A stretch of 64,000 nucleotides of DNA. Source: Orychophragmus violaceus. Its lineage: Eukaryota; Streptophyta; Magnoliopsida; Brassicales; Brassicaceae. The notes beneath the pieces are model-generated. The model did no database searches, had not been told where the DNA came from, and saw only the letters and a list, made by a program, of their open reading frames with translations. Below, in pieces: positions 1 to 12,500 of this stretch. Within the stretch, counting starts at the first letter, position 1. Each line of letters begins with the position of its first letter. The position numbers and the translations under genes were made by a program. Location of the stretch: assembly GCA_030180135.1 (NCBI GenBank), contig CM058230.1, positions 16,431,082-16,495,081 on the forward strand. The letters are read 5' to 3'.

Positions 1-797
1 CAACAGTCTACTCGGCCCAACACCGAAGTAGACTCACAATCACACACACACACAGGCCTATTAGGGTTTCTAACGTTTTTTAACCAATTCACGCCCGCTA
101 CCTTGGGTTAGCCGCTTGCTAACCCGTAGACGGTTCACCAATCACAACACTTCTCATTTCTTAACCACTCCTAATCATCTTTTAACAACTCCTCGATCCG
201 TCGGTTTAGAGCTAGAGGCTTACTAAACTCCCCGACGTCTCATCATTCATTAACTTAATTCATTACACTTCGGGAAACCCCGATACCGTTCCATACTCTA
301 TACGTTTGTTCAAGATTAACTTCCGTATTTTAACATCGTCCCAATTTCCGTATATAAGTTCATTCAATATCGTCCTTTACTTATATATATATATGTATAT
401 ATGGTCCTAGTCATACAATGACTATATGAATGCATCACACAACACAACTATCAACCTAGCGGCACGCAATCAGGTTTAATCCATTTTAAGCCTAACATGC
501 TTCTTTAACCCTAGCCGGTTTACCGTTAATTCAACCAATTACTTAATTCAGTCCCATTCAATATTCACGGGTATGCAAACCTATCACTACGGTTTCCCAT
601 TTAATGTCTATATGCAACTACGGTGTTTTGAGCCGACTCACAGTGATTTAGGTCGGAATGAACGGCACGAATGCGGATACGGCTTCCCGAGACCCCGAAC
701 TAACCTCGAACCTCCCCGAATACCCGAACACGAACTCCGCAACGTCACGAACACCCGCACACAAACTGTAACTCAAGAACCGGTCGGAGACAACGCG

Positions 798-878
798 TTG
801 ACCGCCGTTGACCATGACGTTGACCGACCGTTGACTTTGACCCGGTTGACCGGCGTTGACCGAAGCTGACCGTTGACC
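798..878 (+). promoter_or_regulatory. W-box array (eight TTGACC/TTGACT cores in 81 bp)
   Basis: Cores start at 798, 808, 820, 831, 837, 846, 856 and 873. TTGAC[C/T] is the established binding core of plant WRKY factors. The array lies about 450-530 bp downstream of the TATA box in transcript direction. Function is inferred. Confidence 0.6.
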
Positions 879-879
879 A

Positions 880-1275
880 TCTTCTCTTTCCTCTTCACGC
901 CTCCTTCTCTCTCTATTCTTCATCTTCACGCCTCCTTCTATCTCTCTTCTTCATCTTCAAGTCTCTCTCTCTCTTCTTCTTCTTCACGCCTTCCTCTCTC
1001 CTCCGGATCTTCTTCTCCTTCCTCTGGTCTTCCTCCTCCGCCGGCTTCTCCTCCTCCGGATTCCCTCCTCCGGTCTTCTTCTTCTCCTCCTCCTTCTTCT
1101 TTTTCTCCTCCTTCTTCTTCTTCTTCTTCTCCTCCTTCTTCTCCTCCTTCTTCTTCTTCTTCTCCTCCTCCGGCTTCTTCTTCTTCTCCCGGCTCCTCCT
1201 CCTCCTCCTTCTTCTTGCTGCCTCCTTCTTCTTCCTCCCTTCTCCCTCTCTTCTTTCTCTCTTCTTCACTACTCT
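880..1275. repeat. Pyrimidine-rich (TTC/CTC/TCC) low-complexity tract
   Basis: Imperfect TTC, CTC and TCC runs for about 400 bp, purine-rich GAAGAA in the transcript sense. Long reading frames across it encode only Ser/Pro or Glu/Lys/Arg strings and are not treated as genes. It starts roughly 50 bp downstream of the TATA box and so would lie in the transcript leader. Confidence 0.9.
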
Positions 1276-1323
1276 TGTTGAGAAGTGTTTTTGGTGTGAA
1301 GAAAAGTGAGGGGTGGAGGCCTC

Positions 1324-1331
1324 CTTTTATA
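1324..1331 (-). promoter_or_regulatory. TATA box of the LARD LTR (3' LTR copy)
   Basis: The minus strand reads TATAAAAG followed by GAGGCC and then the purine-rich leader, a good plant core promoter. The transcription start would be about 30 bp downstream. Confidence 0.6.
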
Positions 1332-2225
1332 GCTAAAGTGAAGAGATCTCCACCTTCCACTTGTCACCTCTTCTTCTCAATCTTAAGCCACGACCTATCC
1401 ACCAAAAACCATCCACAAACAATGCATTTGATCATCCACCATCCACTTGTAGCCTCCTCCATGCAGCCCTTGGATTGATGACAACACATCTTTGGAGATT
1501 CATGCACCTAAGAAGCTTCTATTTGTTGGGCTCAGATTTCGTGGCCCATGCCTCATACTGAGCTTTATTTAGGTCCAATATCATCTTAGTAATCAGCCCT
1601 AAACAGCTGGTTCAAGCCCAAGCTCCAAAGAAATTATTTTGGAGTTTTAGTCATTAATCACCCATTAATGATCTAAGATTTATAACTTGATCTCAGCATC
1701 AAATCTTGCTTCATCCTTTTAACCGTGTCTTCTTCATATTATAATGGAGCTGTGGTCAAAATTTCATAATTTTTGGTGGAGTTTAGAAGGTCTTCTCGCT
1801 TGCCCGAACATTGTATCGGCTTCTCGGAAAAACCGGTTTTACGTTGAATATTTTTAAAACTCTTTATCTGCTTCTATAAATCCACCAAGCCTTATTTTCA
1901 GATTCTAGATGCTCTTAGGTGATTTTAGAAATTTGAATCACCTCAAACGGACACCCGTAGCTCCTGTTATGAATTTTAAAAGTTTTGTCGGTTTTATCGG
2001 TTTCCATTCCCGATAACCCGAAAAACTCATCTACGGTCTGTTTCCACCATTCTTGATCTTCTAAATGTTTTCTGTCTTCAAAAAGAATAACATTTGTCCC
2101 GTCTTAGATTCCGGCTCGTATTTTGGTAATATTACCAAAATGTCCCTTATCTTCTCAAAATTACAAAACTGTCACTCTTTGACTTTTCTGCTGCCCGTTG
2201 ACCATTCTTGATACAGGGTATTACA

Positions 2226-2238
2226 TTCTTCCCCACTT
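2226..2238 (-). other. Polypurine tract of the LARD-like element
   Basis: The minus strand reads AAGTGGGGAAGAA immediately before the 3' LTR start TGTAATACCC, the expected place for the plus-strand DNA primer. Confidence 0.8.
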
Positions 2239-4129
2239 ACAGGAATTCGGTCCCCGAATTCTCCGTCACTACCAGACTTCGAATCGGTTCCAACTCCTGT
2301 AAGTTGTTCCGTCACTCGCTTATAACGCTTTCTTACTCAAACACTGATGCAGCCTACTGACATCACGGCAACCCTTCTGTCTCATAACATTCTATCCCAC
2401 TGATCTCATCAATCGTTCCACTCTTGCTTCCAGTCTTGCATTCCGTACCATGCTTCACGCTCTACTATCTTCCTTCTTCCATCCGTCTTAACCTCGACCT
2501 TGTTGTCGCTGGTTTCTCTCCTTTGACTCGCGTTCTGACTTCCCCACTTCGCTTCGACTTTCCCGTCGTTTACGATACTGATATGTCTCTCCTGAGACAC
2601 TCTTCAAGAATCTGTCCTCCAACCCTGACGTCATTGCGGCTCTAACTCCATTCACACTGGTAACCCCACTCTAATCCTGATACGACCTCTTCCTTCTCAC
2701 ACGTCTTGGTTTCTGAATCCGGTTTCGCTAACTTTCCACCGCATTCTCACTAACGGCTTCGCTCTGGTTTCCATACGGTCATTGCTGCTAACACATCATA
2801 CTGACCGCTTCGCTCTTTCCGCTGCTTGGTACTGACACTTCCCACTAACACTTCACACTAACCGCTTCGCTTCCCGGGTCAACTCACCTCGCGGCCTCCT
2901 TTCCAGCCCATCTCGCTTTCGGGTTCGGGTTCGGTCTCGTATTCGTATCGCATCGTCCATTCCGTCCTGCAATCAACACAACAATTTTCACTGGAGCGGT
3001 GAATTCAAACCAATCCATTCCCCGATATCACTTCCTCATAGAAATATAGTTAGTTAATCATGTACCCAATGGTCACCCATGATTAAGTAACGATATTCTA
3101 TAATTCCGCTCCCTCGCGAATCGACAGTCGATTCAACCCATTCTCACGTTAGCTCAACACCTTAAACGAAAAGGTCCTAACACTTCTATTCTCAACGACT
3201 CACGATTGTAAATCAAATTTAAGCTACTCAACCAATAGCTTACCACCACCACTCACACTCCGCACATGCTAAGCATGTCACAACACTAGCACTCTTCCAG
3301 TGCTACACCACTCACGAAACACAACTCCAAATTAACTAATGCGTCACACAAGCATTAGATAAAACACACAAGCAAATAAATGCAAAGCAACTAATTACCA
3401 CACACAGCCAAACAATCATCAGATCGCTCCGGATATGTCGTCAGTCTGGGTTTAGGTTATGATGAACGGTCATCAGTTCCGCTCATCATCAGACTTCACA
3501 TGGTAATTTGTTTGCATCACAAAACCATCACACGCATGCAAACAATTACTACGAAAGTCATAATGATAAGTGAACAATCTGCATCACATACATACACAAA
3601 AACAACGACATACACATGTCTCGAGGTTTATAGAAATACATAGAGAAACAGAGATACAACCATAAGATGTCCGTCATCAACAACCCAACCCACAAACTGC
3701 ACCGCCATATCCTGGAGATGTTCCCAACAACATACGAAACCCGTCGATCTGGATACACACAAACAACAATATAGTTAGAGCCCATACTCACCCGGCCTAA
3801 CTACTCAAACCCTAACAGCCCCAGCACGACCGAAATGCCATACACAACCGGCATCACGGCTCGCGCTGGTAACCACTGGCAGGCGCGCCGGGAGGGTGTG
3901 GTGGGTGTGCATCTCTGGTCGGCGATCCGACCTGCTGCGGCTCTGCTATCAGACACATCTGCGCTACGTAACCTCCGCGAACACAACTCTCACAAACCAG
4001 AACGGACGCTGGGCGTGTCCCATGGTAACAAGTTGACGCCTGATGGTCTGTCGCTCCATATCGCTGACAGGAAGAACAGACCCCAAAGAAGGCTCCTAAA
4101 AACCCTCGGCTGCTCGATGACCATGAACT
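2239..4129. other. LARD interior, no gene recognised
   Basis: Only short frames in all six readings. From about 3170 to 3560 it is simple and A/C-rich on the plus strand. No gag, protease, RT or integrase motif was recognised. Confidence 0.6.
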
Positions 4130-4558
4130 CTACATATCTGGCGGCGCTACTGGCTCAGTCGGCGGTGTAATTGACTCCAGCTGCGCATCCGATCCTGACA
4201 TCGACATCGGTACTACTCTTGCGGCTGACTCTCCATCTGAATGCGGCTCGGCACCATCGAGTGAGGGATCTCCTGATCTCTGCGGCGATCCTGACTGTTG
4301 ATGCGGCCCAATCTCTTGCTCCCAGACGTCCTCGAGTATCGCCATCTGCTCATCCATGTGTTGTGCCCACTGCACACGCTGCTCCGGATCTGTCGGCTCC
4401 ATGTCCTGGTCATTTTCTGCGCGTAACTGGTCCACCACAAAGTCCACCACACAAAGCGAAATGAAATTTGAGGCATGCAAACTAGGTAATGGCATGTCAT
4501 GCGTCTCAAGAATCGGCGACTGAAACTCTTGGCAGTACCACTGACTCAGATGGTGCAA
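4130..4558 (-). CDS. Hypothetical 142-aa reading frame in the LARD interior (possible gag remnant)
   Basis: The longest frame of the element's interior, on the element's sense strand. The protein is acidic in the middle (residues about 48-85, with Glu/Asp/Gln and Trp) and Ser/Pro/Gly-rich at the C-terminus. I see no zinc knuckle, no DTG protease motif and no RT motif. Its place downstream of the primer binding site is where gag would lie, so a decayed gag is possible, but nothing in the sequence proves it. It may be a chance frame. Confidence 0.25.
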   Translation of the reverse strand: MHHLSQWYCQEFQSPILETHDMPLPSLHASNFISLCVVDFVVDQLRAENDQDMEPTDPEQRVQWAQHMDEQMAILEDVWEQEIGPHQQSGSPQRSGDPSLDGAEPHSDGESAARVVPMSMSGSDAQLESITPPTEPVAPPDM

Positions 4559-5037
4559 CCGTCTCCGATAACTGCATCGTCTTGTAGAGCTTGAGGTAAC
4601 GGGTCAGGAAACGGTCTCCAATCTACGGCGGCTTCTCCCACCATGCGGTTTGCGAGGAGGAACTGGTGGTTGGTCGGATATCTGCGAACCTCGTGACGGC
4701 TCAGACTTCGCCCTCTAATCCTCTGGCTGCTGCTCGAACAGATCTCGATACTGTGCCGTTGTCATCCGACGATGACTCAAACTGCTCGCTGAAATCTCAC
4801 ACACCCACTGCACGCACCCACACACACTCCGTCCAGGGACGCTCTGCTGCTGTCTGCAATCACAAACCATAAACACAAATTCGTTCACATACTACAAATT
4901 TTCTACCCCATCCCAACCCCGGATTTACGAACGCGGCTCGGTTTCCTAATGGATGCTTGGGTATGACACAATTTTGACTCGATAAAACCACGGAAAACAC
5001 TCAGAAATGAACAACTTTGACACCCATGCAGAACCAT
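4559..5037. other. LARD leader region, no gene recognised
   Basis: Sequence between the primer binding site and the 142-aa frame. Short frames only; CA-rich simple sequence near 4800-4870. Confidence 0.5.
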
Positions 5038-5049
5038 GCTCTGATACCA
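5038..5049 (-). other. Primer binding site (initiator Met tRNA type)
   Basis: The minus strand reads TGGTATCAGAGC, the standard complement of the initiator methionine tRNA 3' end, six bases outside the LTR end at 5056. It sets the element's orientation. Confidence 0.88.
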
Positions 5050-7227
5050 CCTTTCTGTAACGCCCCTTTCCCATTCTCCGCTGACCGTCGAGCTGACCGG
5101 TCAACAATCAAACAAGAACATGACCGATCGAACCCGAGCAAGTCGAACAGGAAAAGTTCGCCACAGGACGAAGCCAGAGACAGATCGGTTTGAGACAAAG
5201 GCTCGCACCAACCCATCCTTGACTCCGCTATCCTCGCTCCCATAGTACAAGTCGGCCGTCCTGCACTACTTCAGCGAGTTGTGTCGGTTCGGACTAAACA
5301 CAATATCAGGAAAGTATATTCATTTCTGAGTAAATCAAACGTTCAACACAACGTTTAATCGTCACTTTACAAATCATTTTTCATCAACAAACAACCAAAA
5401 CGCAAATCAATACAAAATGGCTCTAAGCCGAACCGAGAGAAAAACCCCAAATACATCGAGTCTAAAATCCCGCCCCAAGCCATCCCGAAGCTACACCGAG
5501 GACCTCCCGCGTCCGTCTTTCTTAACCTGAAAACACAAAAGAGTCTAATGAGCGATCTAAGATCACCCAGTGAATCGGCTCCCCACTACGGCTTCTAGTC
5601 TATCTATCATCTATAGATCCCCGCCCGAAAACCCCAAAATAACAATCAATCAAACACAATAGCCGATCACGCTCTACCACGTCGTGTCGAGCCCACACAC
5701 ATTCAATTGCCAAAAGAAACATAAGGCGATTAGAGGGAATCGGGAGCACTGCGGCACATGTCCCCGATTGAGACTCGATCTATCTACCGCGCACTACCCA
5801 CCATACCAAAACACACTCACGCTGGGCCCCTACGATCTTGGTAACTTCCACGGGTTCTTACTGTTACCGATATGGCAACTAACCCACGTGACTCCTAGCC
5901 GTCCACACAACGACTAGGACACCGTTCTCTGTCCATCGATACGCGGTGACTCTGACTACCCCTAGATAGCCCGAGCTTCCATGCAGTCCGGCCCTAGGAC
6001 GCGACCCCGTATTCTCCGGACTACACCCTACAGACGTCACTCCATAGGTTCGCACCTGCCAGCATTCACTGACCGGTTATCAACTCCCGAGGATCCAATC
6101 GGGATGGAAGTACCAGAACGTAATCACACACCTAGACTTGCGGGATCTAACGCACCCTAGAGTCCTAGTGCAGAAATGTAAACACGCAGACTCGCTTGGA
6201 CTCTAGTAATCAATCACAATCAACAACGCAATCACTCAACCCCGCATCCCGCAAGTCTACTCACACACACCACCGCTCTGACTCGGCACCGCGCCGAGTC
6301 AGCACCACAGCTTAACCGGTCCCGTGACCGCGTTAAGCAATAACGAGGATCGCTCGGCCCAACACCGAGACGATCTAAAGGCCTGCACAAAACGTCAACC
6401 ACAAGCACACAACAAACACAATCACGCAATCAACAGTCTACTCGGCCCAACACCGAAGTAGACTCACAATCACACACACACACAGGCCTATTAGGGTTTC
6501 TAACGTTTTTTAACCAATTCACGCCCGCTACCTTGGGTTAGCCGCTTGCTAACCCGTAGACGGTTCACCAATCACAACACTTCTCATTTCTTAACCACTC
6601 CTAATCATCTTTTAACAACTCCTCGATCCGTCGGTTTAGAGCTAGAGGCTTACTAAACTCCCCGACGTCTCATCATTCATTAACTTAATTCATTACACTT
6701 CGGGAAACCCCGATACCGTTCCATACTCTATACGTTTGTTCAAGATTAACTTCCGTATTTTAACATCGTCCCAATTTCCGTATATAAGTTCATTCAATAT
6801 CGTCCTTTACTTATATATATATATGTATATATGGTCCTAGTCATACAATGACTATATGAATGCATCACACAACACAACTATCAACCTAGCGGCACGCAAT
6901 CAGGTTTAATCCATTTTAAGCCTAACATGCTTCTTTAACCCTAGCCGGTTTACCGTTAATTCAACCAATTACTTAATTCAGTCCCATTCAATATTCACGG
7001 GTATGCAAACCTATCACTACGGTTTCCCATTTAATGTCTATATGCAACTACGGTGTTTTGAGCCGACTCACAGTGATTTAGGTCGGAATGAACGGCACGA
7101 ATGCGGATACGGCTTCCCGAGACCCCGAACTAACCTCGAACCTCCCCGAATACCCGAACACGAACTCCGCAACGTCACGAACACCCGCACACAAACTGTA
7201 ACTCAAGAACCGGTCGGAGACAACGCG

Positions 7228-7308
7228 TTGACCGCCGTTGACCATGACGTTGACCGACCGTTGACTTTGACCCGGTTGACCGGCGTTGACCGAAGCTGAC
7301 CGTTGACC
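7228..7308 (+). promoter_or_regulatory. W-box array, second LTR copy
   Basis: Exact counterpart of the array at 798-878 in the 5' LTR, with the same eight cores. This LTR is the one that would drive the element's own transcript. Confidence 0.6.
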
Positions 7309-7309
7309 A

Positions 7310-7705
7310 TCTTCTCTTTCCTCTTCACGCCTCCTTCTCTCTCTATTCTTCATCTTCACGCCTCCTTCTATCTCTCTTCTTCATCTTCAAGTCTCTCTCT
7401 CTCTTCTTCTTCTTCACGCCTTCCTCTCTCCTCCGGATCTTCTTCTCCTTCCTCTGGTCTTCCTCCTCCGCCGGCTTCTCCTCCTCCGGATTCCCTCCTC
7501 CGGTCTTCTTCTTCTCCTCCTCCTTCTTCTTTTTCTCCTCCTTCTTCTTCTTCTTCTTCTCCTCCTTCTTCTCCTCCTTCTTCTTCTTCTTCTCCTCCTC
7601 CGGCTTCTTCTTCTTCTCCCGGCTCCTCCTCCTCCTCCTTCTTCTTGCTGCCTCCTTCTTCTTCCTCCCTTCTCCCTCTCTTCTTTCTCTCTTCTTCACT
7701 ACTCT
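7310..7705. repeat. Pyrimidine-rich low-complexity tract, second LTR copy
   Basis: Same tract as 880-1275, shifted by 6430 bp. Confidence 0.9.
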
Positions 7706-7753
7706 TGTTGAGAAGTGTTTTTGGTGTGAAGAAAAGTGAGGGGTGGAGGCCTC

Positions 7754-7761
7754 CTTTTATA
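7754..7761 (-). promoter_or_regulatory. TATA box of the LARD LTR (5' LTR copy)
   Basis: Same TATAAAAG motif as at 1324-1331. In the 5' LTR this would start the full-length element RNA. Confidence 0.62.
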
Positions 7762-8655
7762 GCTAAAGTGAAGAGATCTCCACCTTCCACTTGTCACCTC
7801 TTCTTCTCAATCTTAAGCCACGACCTATCCACCAAAAACCATCCACAAACAATGCATTTGATCATCCACCATCCACTTGTAGCCTCCTCCATGCAGCCCT
7901 TGGATTGATGACAACACATCTTTGGAGATTCATGCACCTAAGAAGCTTCTATTTGTTGGGCTCAGATTTCGTGGCCCATGCCTCATACTGAGCTTTATTT
8001 AGGTCCAATATCATCTTAGTAATCAGCCCTAAACAGCTGGTTCAAGCCCAAGCTCCAAAGAAATTATTTTGGAGTTTTAGTCATTAATCACCCATTAATG
8101 ATCTAAGATTTATAACTTGATCTCAGCATCAAATCTTGCTTCATCCTTTTAACCGTGTCTTCTTCATATTATAATGGAGCTGTGGTCAAAATTTCATAAT
8201 TTTTGGTGGAGTTTAGAAGGTCTTCTCGCTTGCCCGAACATTGTATCGGCTTCTCGGAAAAACCGGTTTTACGTTGAATATTTTTAAAACTCTTTATCTG
8301 CTTCTATAAATCCACCAAGCCTTATTTTCAGATTCTAGATGCTCTTAGGTGATTTTAGAAATTCGAATCACCTCAAACGGACACCCGTAGCTCCTGTTAT
8401 GAATTTTAAAAGTTTTGTCGGTTTTATCGGTTTCCATTCCCGATAACCCGAAAAACTCATCTACGGTCTGTTTCCACCATTCTTGATCTTCTAAATGTTT
8501 TCTGTCTTCAAAAAGAATAACATTTGTCCCGTCTTAGATTCCGGCTCGTATTTTGGTAATATTACCAAAATGCCCCTTATCTTCTCAAAATTACAAAACT
8601 GTCACTCTTTGACTTTTCTGCTGCCCGTTGACCATTCTTGATACAGGGTATTACA

Positions 8656-9538
8656 CTCTCTCTCTCGGCAATTCGCTTGTTTGCCTGTGAAAGTCTCCAT
8701 GAAAAACGTAACGTTAGATCTGGTCTCAAAGCTGTATGATCTAGTTCCCTCGGCGAACTGCTCCAGCCATAGTTTCGTCACCGGTGAAACCTTTCTACGA
8801 TTAGTACCAAGATCTCTTGTCCCCTTAACTTGAAAACGAGTAAATCATATATCAGACTGCAGAAGTTCATCATCATAGGACAAGCCCTTTTTCTTTGGTC
8901 ACTCTGTGAGGCAAAGAAACGTACTGTCGCGGCTTTGTTCGAGAGTCTCTCTGATTTCATTGTGAGCGTCGTGCTACCTTTTCGTTGTTAATGCGAGATG
9001 GTTTGGGTTTCTGTTCTCTCGAAAAATCAGTTTGGTCTCGGAATTTATATCTCTTGACCTGGGATTTACAAATCACATCCTTTTATGCGGCTTTAGGTGG
9101 ATCCACATAAATCTAGCTTCTGCTAAGGAAAAACTTAAAAGGGATCTTCATATGTGACTACGGGTTGGAGATCTAAAGTCTCCTGCTTTGGGATCATTGG
9201 CGTAGATCCCGCTTTGGGATCGTGTTCTTCCGCTCACGGTCGTCGGCTCCGATTTATTCAGTTGTTGGGTGCTCGATGACGTTTTCTTCTTGTTGGATCT
9301 AGTTTCGTCCTCGCAGAGCCTTCACGCCGCTGCTTCCATCTGTTGTTGGCGTTTTCTCTGTTTTCTCCCCTATATTAGGATGTTCTCGAAATTCATATAA
9401 CCTTACCAAATCAAATAATTTTACGGAGTTGGAAATCCTTGAGGCTAGCTTGAAGGAAGAAAATATAATAAATATATATATATATAAAGGGGAAAAAGTT
9501 GATGAATCTAGTTTCGTAGAATCTCCATATATGCTTAT
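8656..9538. other. Spacer between the LARD and the LINE ORF2, nothing recognised
   Basis: No frame longer than about 60 aa. It could include the 5' leader or a decayed ORF1 of the LINE that follows, but I cannot recognise a nucleic-acid-binding domain. A TA microsatellite lies at about 9469-9485. Confidence 0.4.
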
Positions 9539-12500
9539 ATGAGAACTACATCATGGAACTGTCAAGGGCGGGAGCGGAGCTTACATCCCGTCGACTGAAA
9601 GAGATGTGTAAAATGTATTTTCCATGTTTTTTTTGTTTTTATTAGAGATAAAGAATGATCATATTTTTCTGCAAGATTTGCAAGTCACGTTAGGGTTTGA
9701 TAATCTCTATACATACAATGAATACAAGAGGATATAGTGGAGGTCTCACCCTTTTCTATTCTAATGACTTCCCAGTTAAGGTTCTATATTTGGATGATCG
9801 CTTCATTGATATTGAAACTATTATTGATGGGAATCGTGTCTTTGTGACTTTCATTTATGGTGATCCAGTAGTAAAATACCATTGCTATGTTTGGGAAATA
9901 TTAATTCGTATAAGCATTGCTCGATCAGGCCCATGGTTCATTATTGGGGATTTTAATGAAATTGTTGGGAATCATGAGAAATGTGGTAGTAAGAAAAGAT
10001 CGGAGGCGTCTTTCCTACCTTTTAGATCCATGGTAGATTGTTGTGGTTTTCTTGAATTTCCATTTCAAGTAAATTCCTTTTCATGGATTGGTCGGAAAAA
10101 GAAATGTTTAGTTAAATGCCGACTAGATAGGGCTTTAGGCAATGAAGATTGACACATATTTTTTCCACACTAATGTGGAGTATCTAAAGATGCGGGGTTC
10201 AGATCATAGACCTCTCCTCACATCCATTCTCAATAAACCAGAGAATAGGAAACGAGGATTCTTATTTTACAAAAGATGGATTGGTAAACTAGGGCTTAAG
10301 GAGACCATCATAGATGGTTGGGGCCATTCGCAATCCCCTTGTTTGAATCCATTGTCAAACCGTATCTAGAACTGTCAAAAATCCATTTCGATTTGGAAGA
10401 AGCATCCAGACTAATTCTGATATTCTCATTAAGGAGCTCCAAGACCAGATCGACCAAGCGCAAAGTGATGATTCTATCTCTATGGAAGAAATTCTTACTC
10501 TCAAAAGTCAATTACTATCAGCATATAAAAAAGAAGAAGCTTTCTGGGAACAGAAGAGTAGGACCACCTTGCTTCGGTTCGGGGACAACTATACTAAATT
10601 CTTCCAAGTCATAACTAAACAAAGGAGGGAAATAAATAAGATTCTCGGACTTCTTGTTTCTTCTAATATTTGGGTTGATAATGAGGAAAGAATCGAGAAA
10701 ATTGCAGTGGATTATTTTAAAAATCTCTTTACCTCCTCATTCTCAGCCGATTCAAACACTCCTTTCCAAGACATTCCTGAGAATGTCGTTTAGGAAATGA
10801 ACTATGTTCTAACCCGAGATCCTTCGACGGAAGAGGCCCGCCATGCTCTCTTCTCCCTTAATCCCGATAAAACAACATGGCTAGATGGGATGACAACTTT
10901 ATTCTATCAAAAGTTAATGGATACAGTTGGACCTGAACTAGTTTATACGGTTAAGTCCTTCTTTGTAACTAGATCTTTTGACGAAAAGATAAATGAGACC
11001 AATATCTGCTTGATCCCAAAAGGGGACAAAGCCCAGGAGATGTCAGGTTTCCGACTGATTTGCTTTTGCAATGTGAGCTATAAGGTTATTTTTAAGGTTA
11101 TGAGCCTCGGATTGAAGGGTATTCTTCTGGAACTGATTTCCAGGACCCAATCTGCTTTCGTGGCAGGAAGATTGATTACCGACAATATCCTTATTGCTCA
11201 AGAAAACTTCCATGCCCTTCGTTCTAACCCATCGTGTCGTAACAAGTTTATGCCTATTAAGATGGATATGAGCAAAGCCTATGATAGAGTTGAATGGGCC
11301 TTCATATCCTATGTTATGAGGAGCCTGGGATTTGATACTAAATGGATAGGATGAATCATGCACTGTGTCACTTCTGTATCATATCGGATCCTCCTTAATG
11401 GGGTGCTCACTGGACATATTAAACCTCCATGAGAAATCCGACAAGGAGACCCAATCTCCCCGTTCCTATTTGTCTTATGTACGGAAGGTCTTATCTCCTT
11501 TATTCGGAAGACTGAAGCTAATGGTAGGATCCATGGCTTACAAATAGCCTGAGATATTCTGCCAACATCTCATCTCTTATTTGCAGATGATAGTCTATTC
11601 TTCTGTAGGGCGGATCTACAGGAGAGTAAGGAATTTGTAGACATTATCCGTTCTTATGGGGAAGTATTGGGGCAACATATTAACTTTTCCAAATCATCTA
11701 TCATGTTTGGAAATGATGTACCTTCTGAGACAAAAGGAGAAATTAAAAGGATTGTTGGCATCTCACAAGGAGGAATGGGTTCTTATCTTGGCTTACCAGA
11801 GCAGATTAATGGACCAAAAAGCTCAAGTTTTTTCCTCTGTGAGAGATAGAGTTCAGAACCGAGCTAACTCTTGGTCATCGAAACTCCTATCTAAAGGAGG
11901 GAAGGAAGTTCTAATAAAATCTCAAGCCCAAGCGGTTCCGACACATGTTATGTCATGTTATCTTCTCCCAAAAGCTGTATGCTCGAAACTGAGAAGTGAT
12001 ATCTCCAATTATTGATGGAGCTCTAAGGCGGATAGCTTGGGCATCCACTGGATTGCATGGAATAATCTTTGTACCCACCCATCAGAGGGAGGTTTAGGAT
12101 TTAGAGCATTGGAAGAAACTAATATTGCACTCTTTCAAAACAATTATGGAGAATCCTAAGATTTTCAGACTCCCTTTTGAGCCATATCTTAAAAGGGCGA
12201 TATTTCAAATACTCGTCCCCCTTAAAGATTCAAGTCTTGAATAGACCTTCTTATGGGTGGAAAAGTCTGATGGCAGTAAAACCTCTCCTTCTTTCAGGCC
12301 TAAGGAAGAAGATTAGATCCGGTTTTGGCACAAGATTTTGGAGTGAACCTTGGTTACCTGATTTTCTGGCACGTGCTCCCCGGAGCATCAATACCGAGAT
12401 CGATCCCCAATTTTATGTAAATTTCCTCATTGATTTTGGAAAAAATCAATGAAATATTGACCGTCTCCAAGATCTTTTTCCACTTGAAGATATCACCCTC

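Larger units (their letters stand above)
1..2225 (-). repeat. 3' LTR of the LARD-like element, partial
   Basis: Near-identical to 6431-8655 and ends in the same TTACA terminus, directly followed by the polypurine tract. The missing part (equivalent to 5056-6430) would lie before the window. Confidence 0.9.
1..8655 (-). mobile_element. LARD-like LTR retrotransposon with 3.6-kb LTRs (3' LTR cut by window start)
   Basis: Positions 1-2225 and 6431-8655 are a direct repeat; I saw only two differences (near 1934/8364 and 2142/8572). The complete LTR at 5056-8655 begins TGTAAC and ends TTACA, a short inverted end. A primer binding site lies beside 5056 and a polypurine tract beside 2225, both on the minus strand, so the element reads right to left. 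The interior (2226-5055) has no recognisable reverse transcriptase, integrase or protease, so it would depend on another element for mobility. Huge LTRs with a nearly non-coding interior fit the LARD class. Superfamily is not decided: an initiator-Met-type primer site occurs in both copia elements and chromoviruses. Confidence 0.85.
5056..8655 (-). repeat. 5' LTR of the LARD-like element, 3600 bp
   Basis: Bounded by TGTAAC and TTACA, with a primer binding site just outside the 5056 end. It holds a minus-strand TATA box, a long pyrimidine-rich tract (purine-rich in the sense strand), and a dense run of TTGAC-type W-boxes. The target duplication cannot be checked because the partner end is outside the window. 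Confidence 0.88.

Noticed and set aside
573..869. 98-aa frame repeated at 7003-7299
   Set aside because: Lies in the LTR, runs through the W-box array, and is antisense to element transcription.
873..1478. Long Ser/Pro-rich frame (and Glu/Lys-rich frames on the other strand), repeated at 7303-7908
   Set aside because: Translation of a TTC/CTC microsatellite inside an LTR; no domain, and duplicated only because the LTR is.
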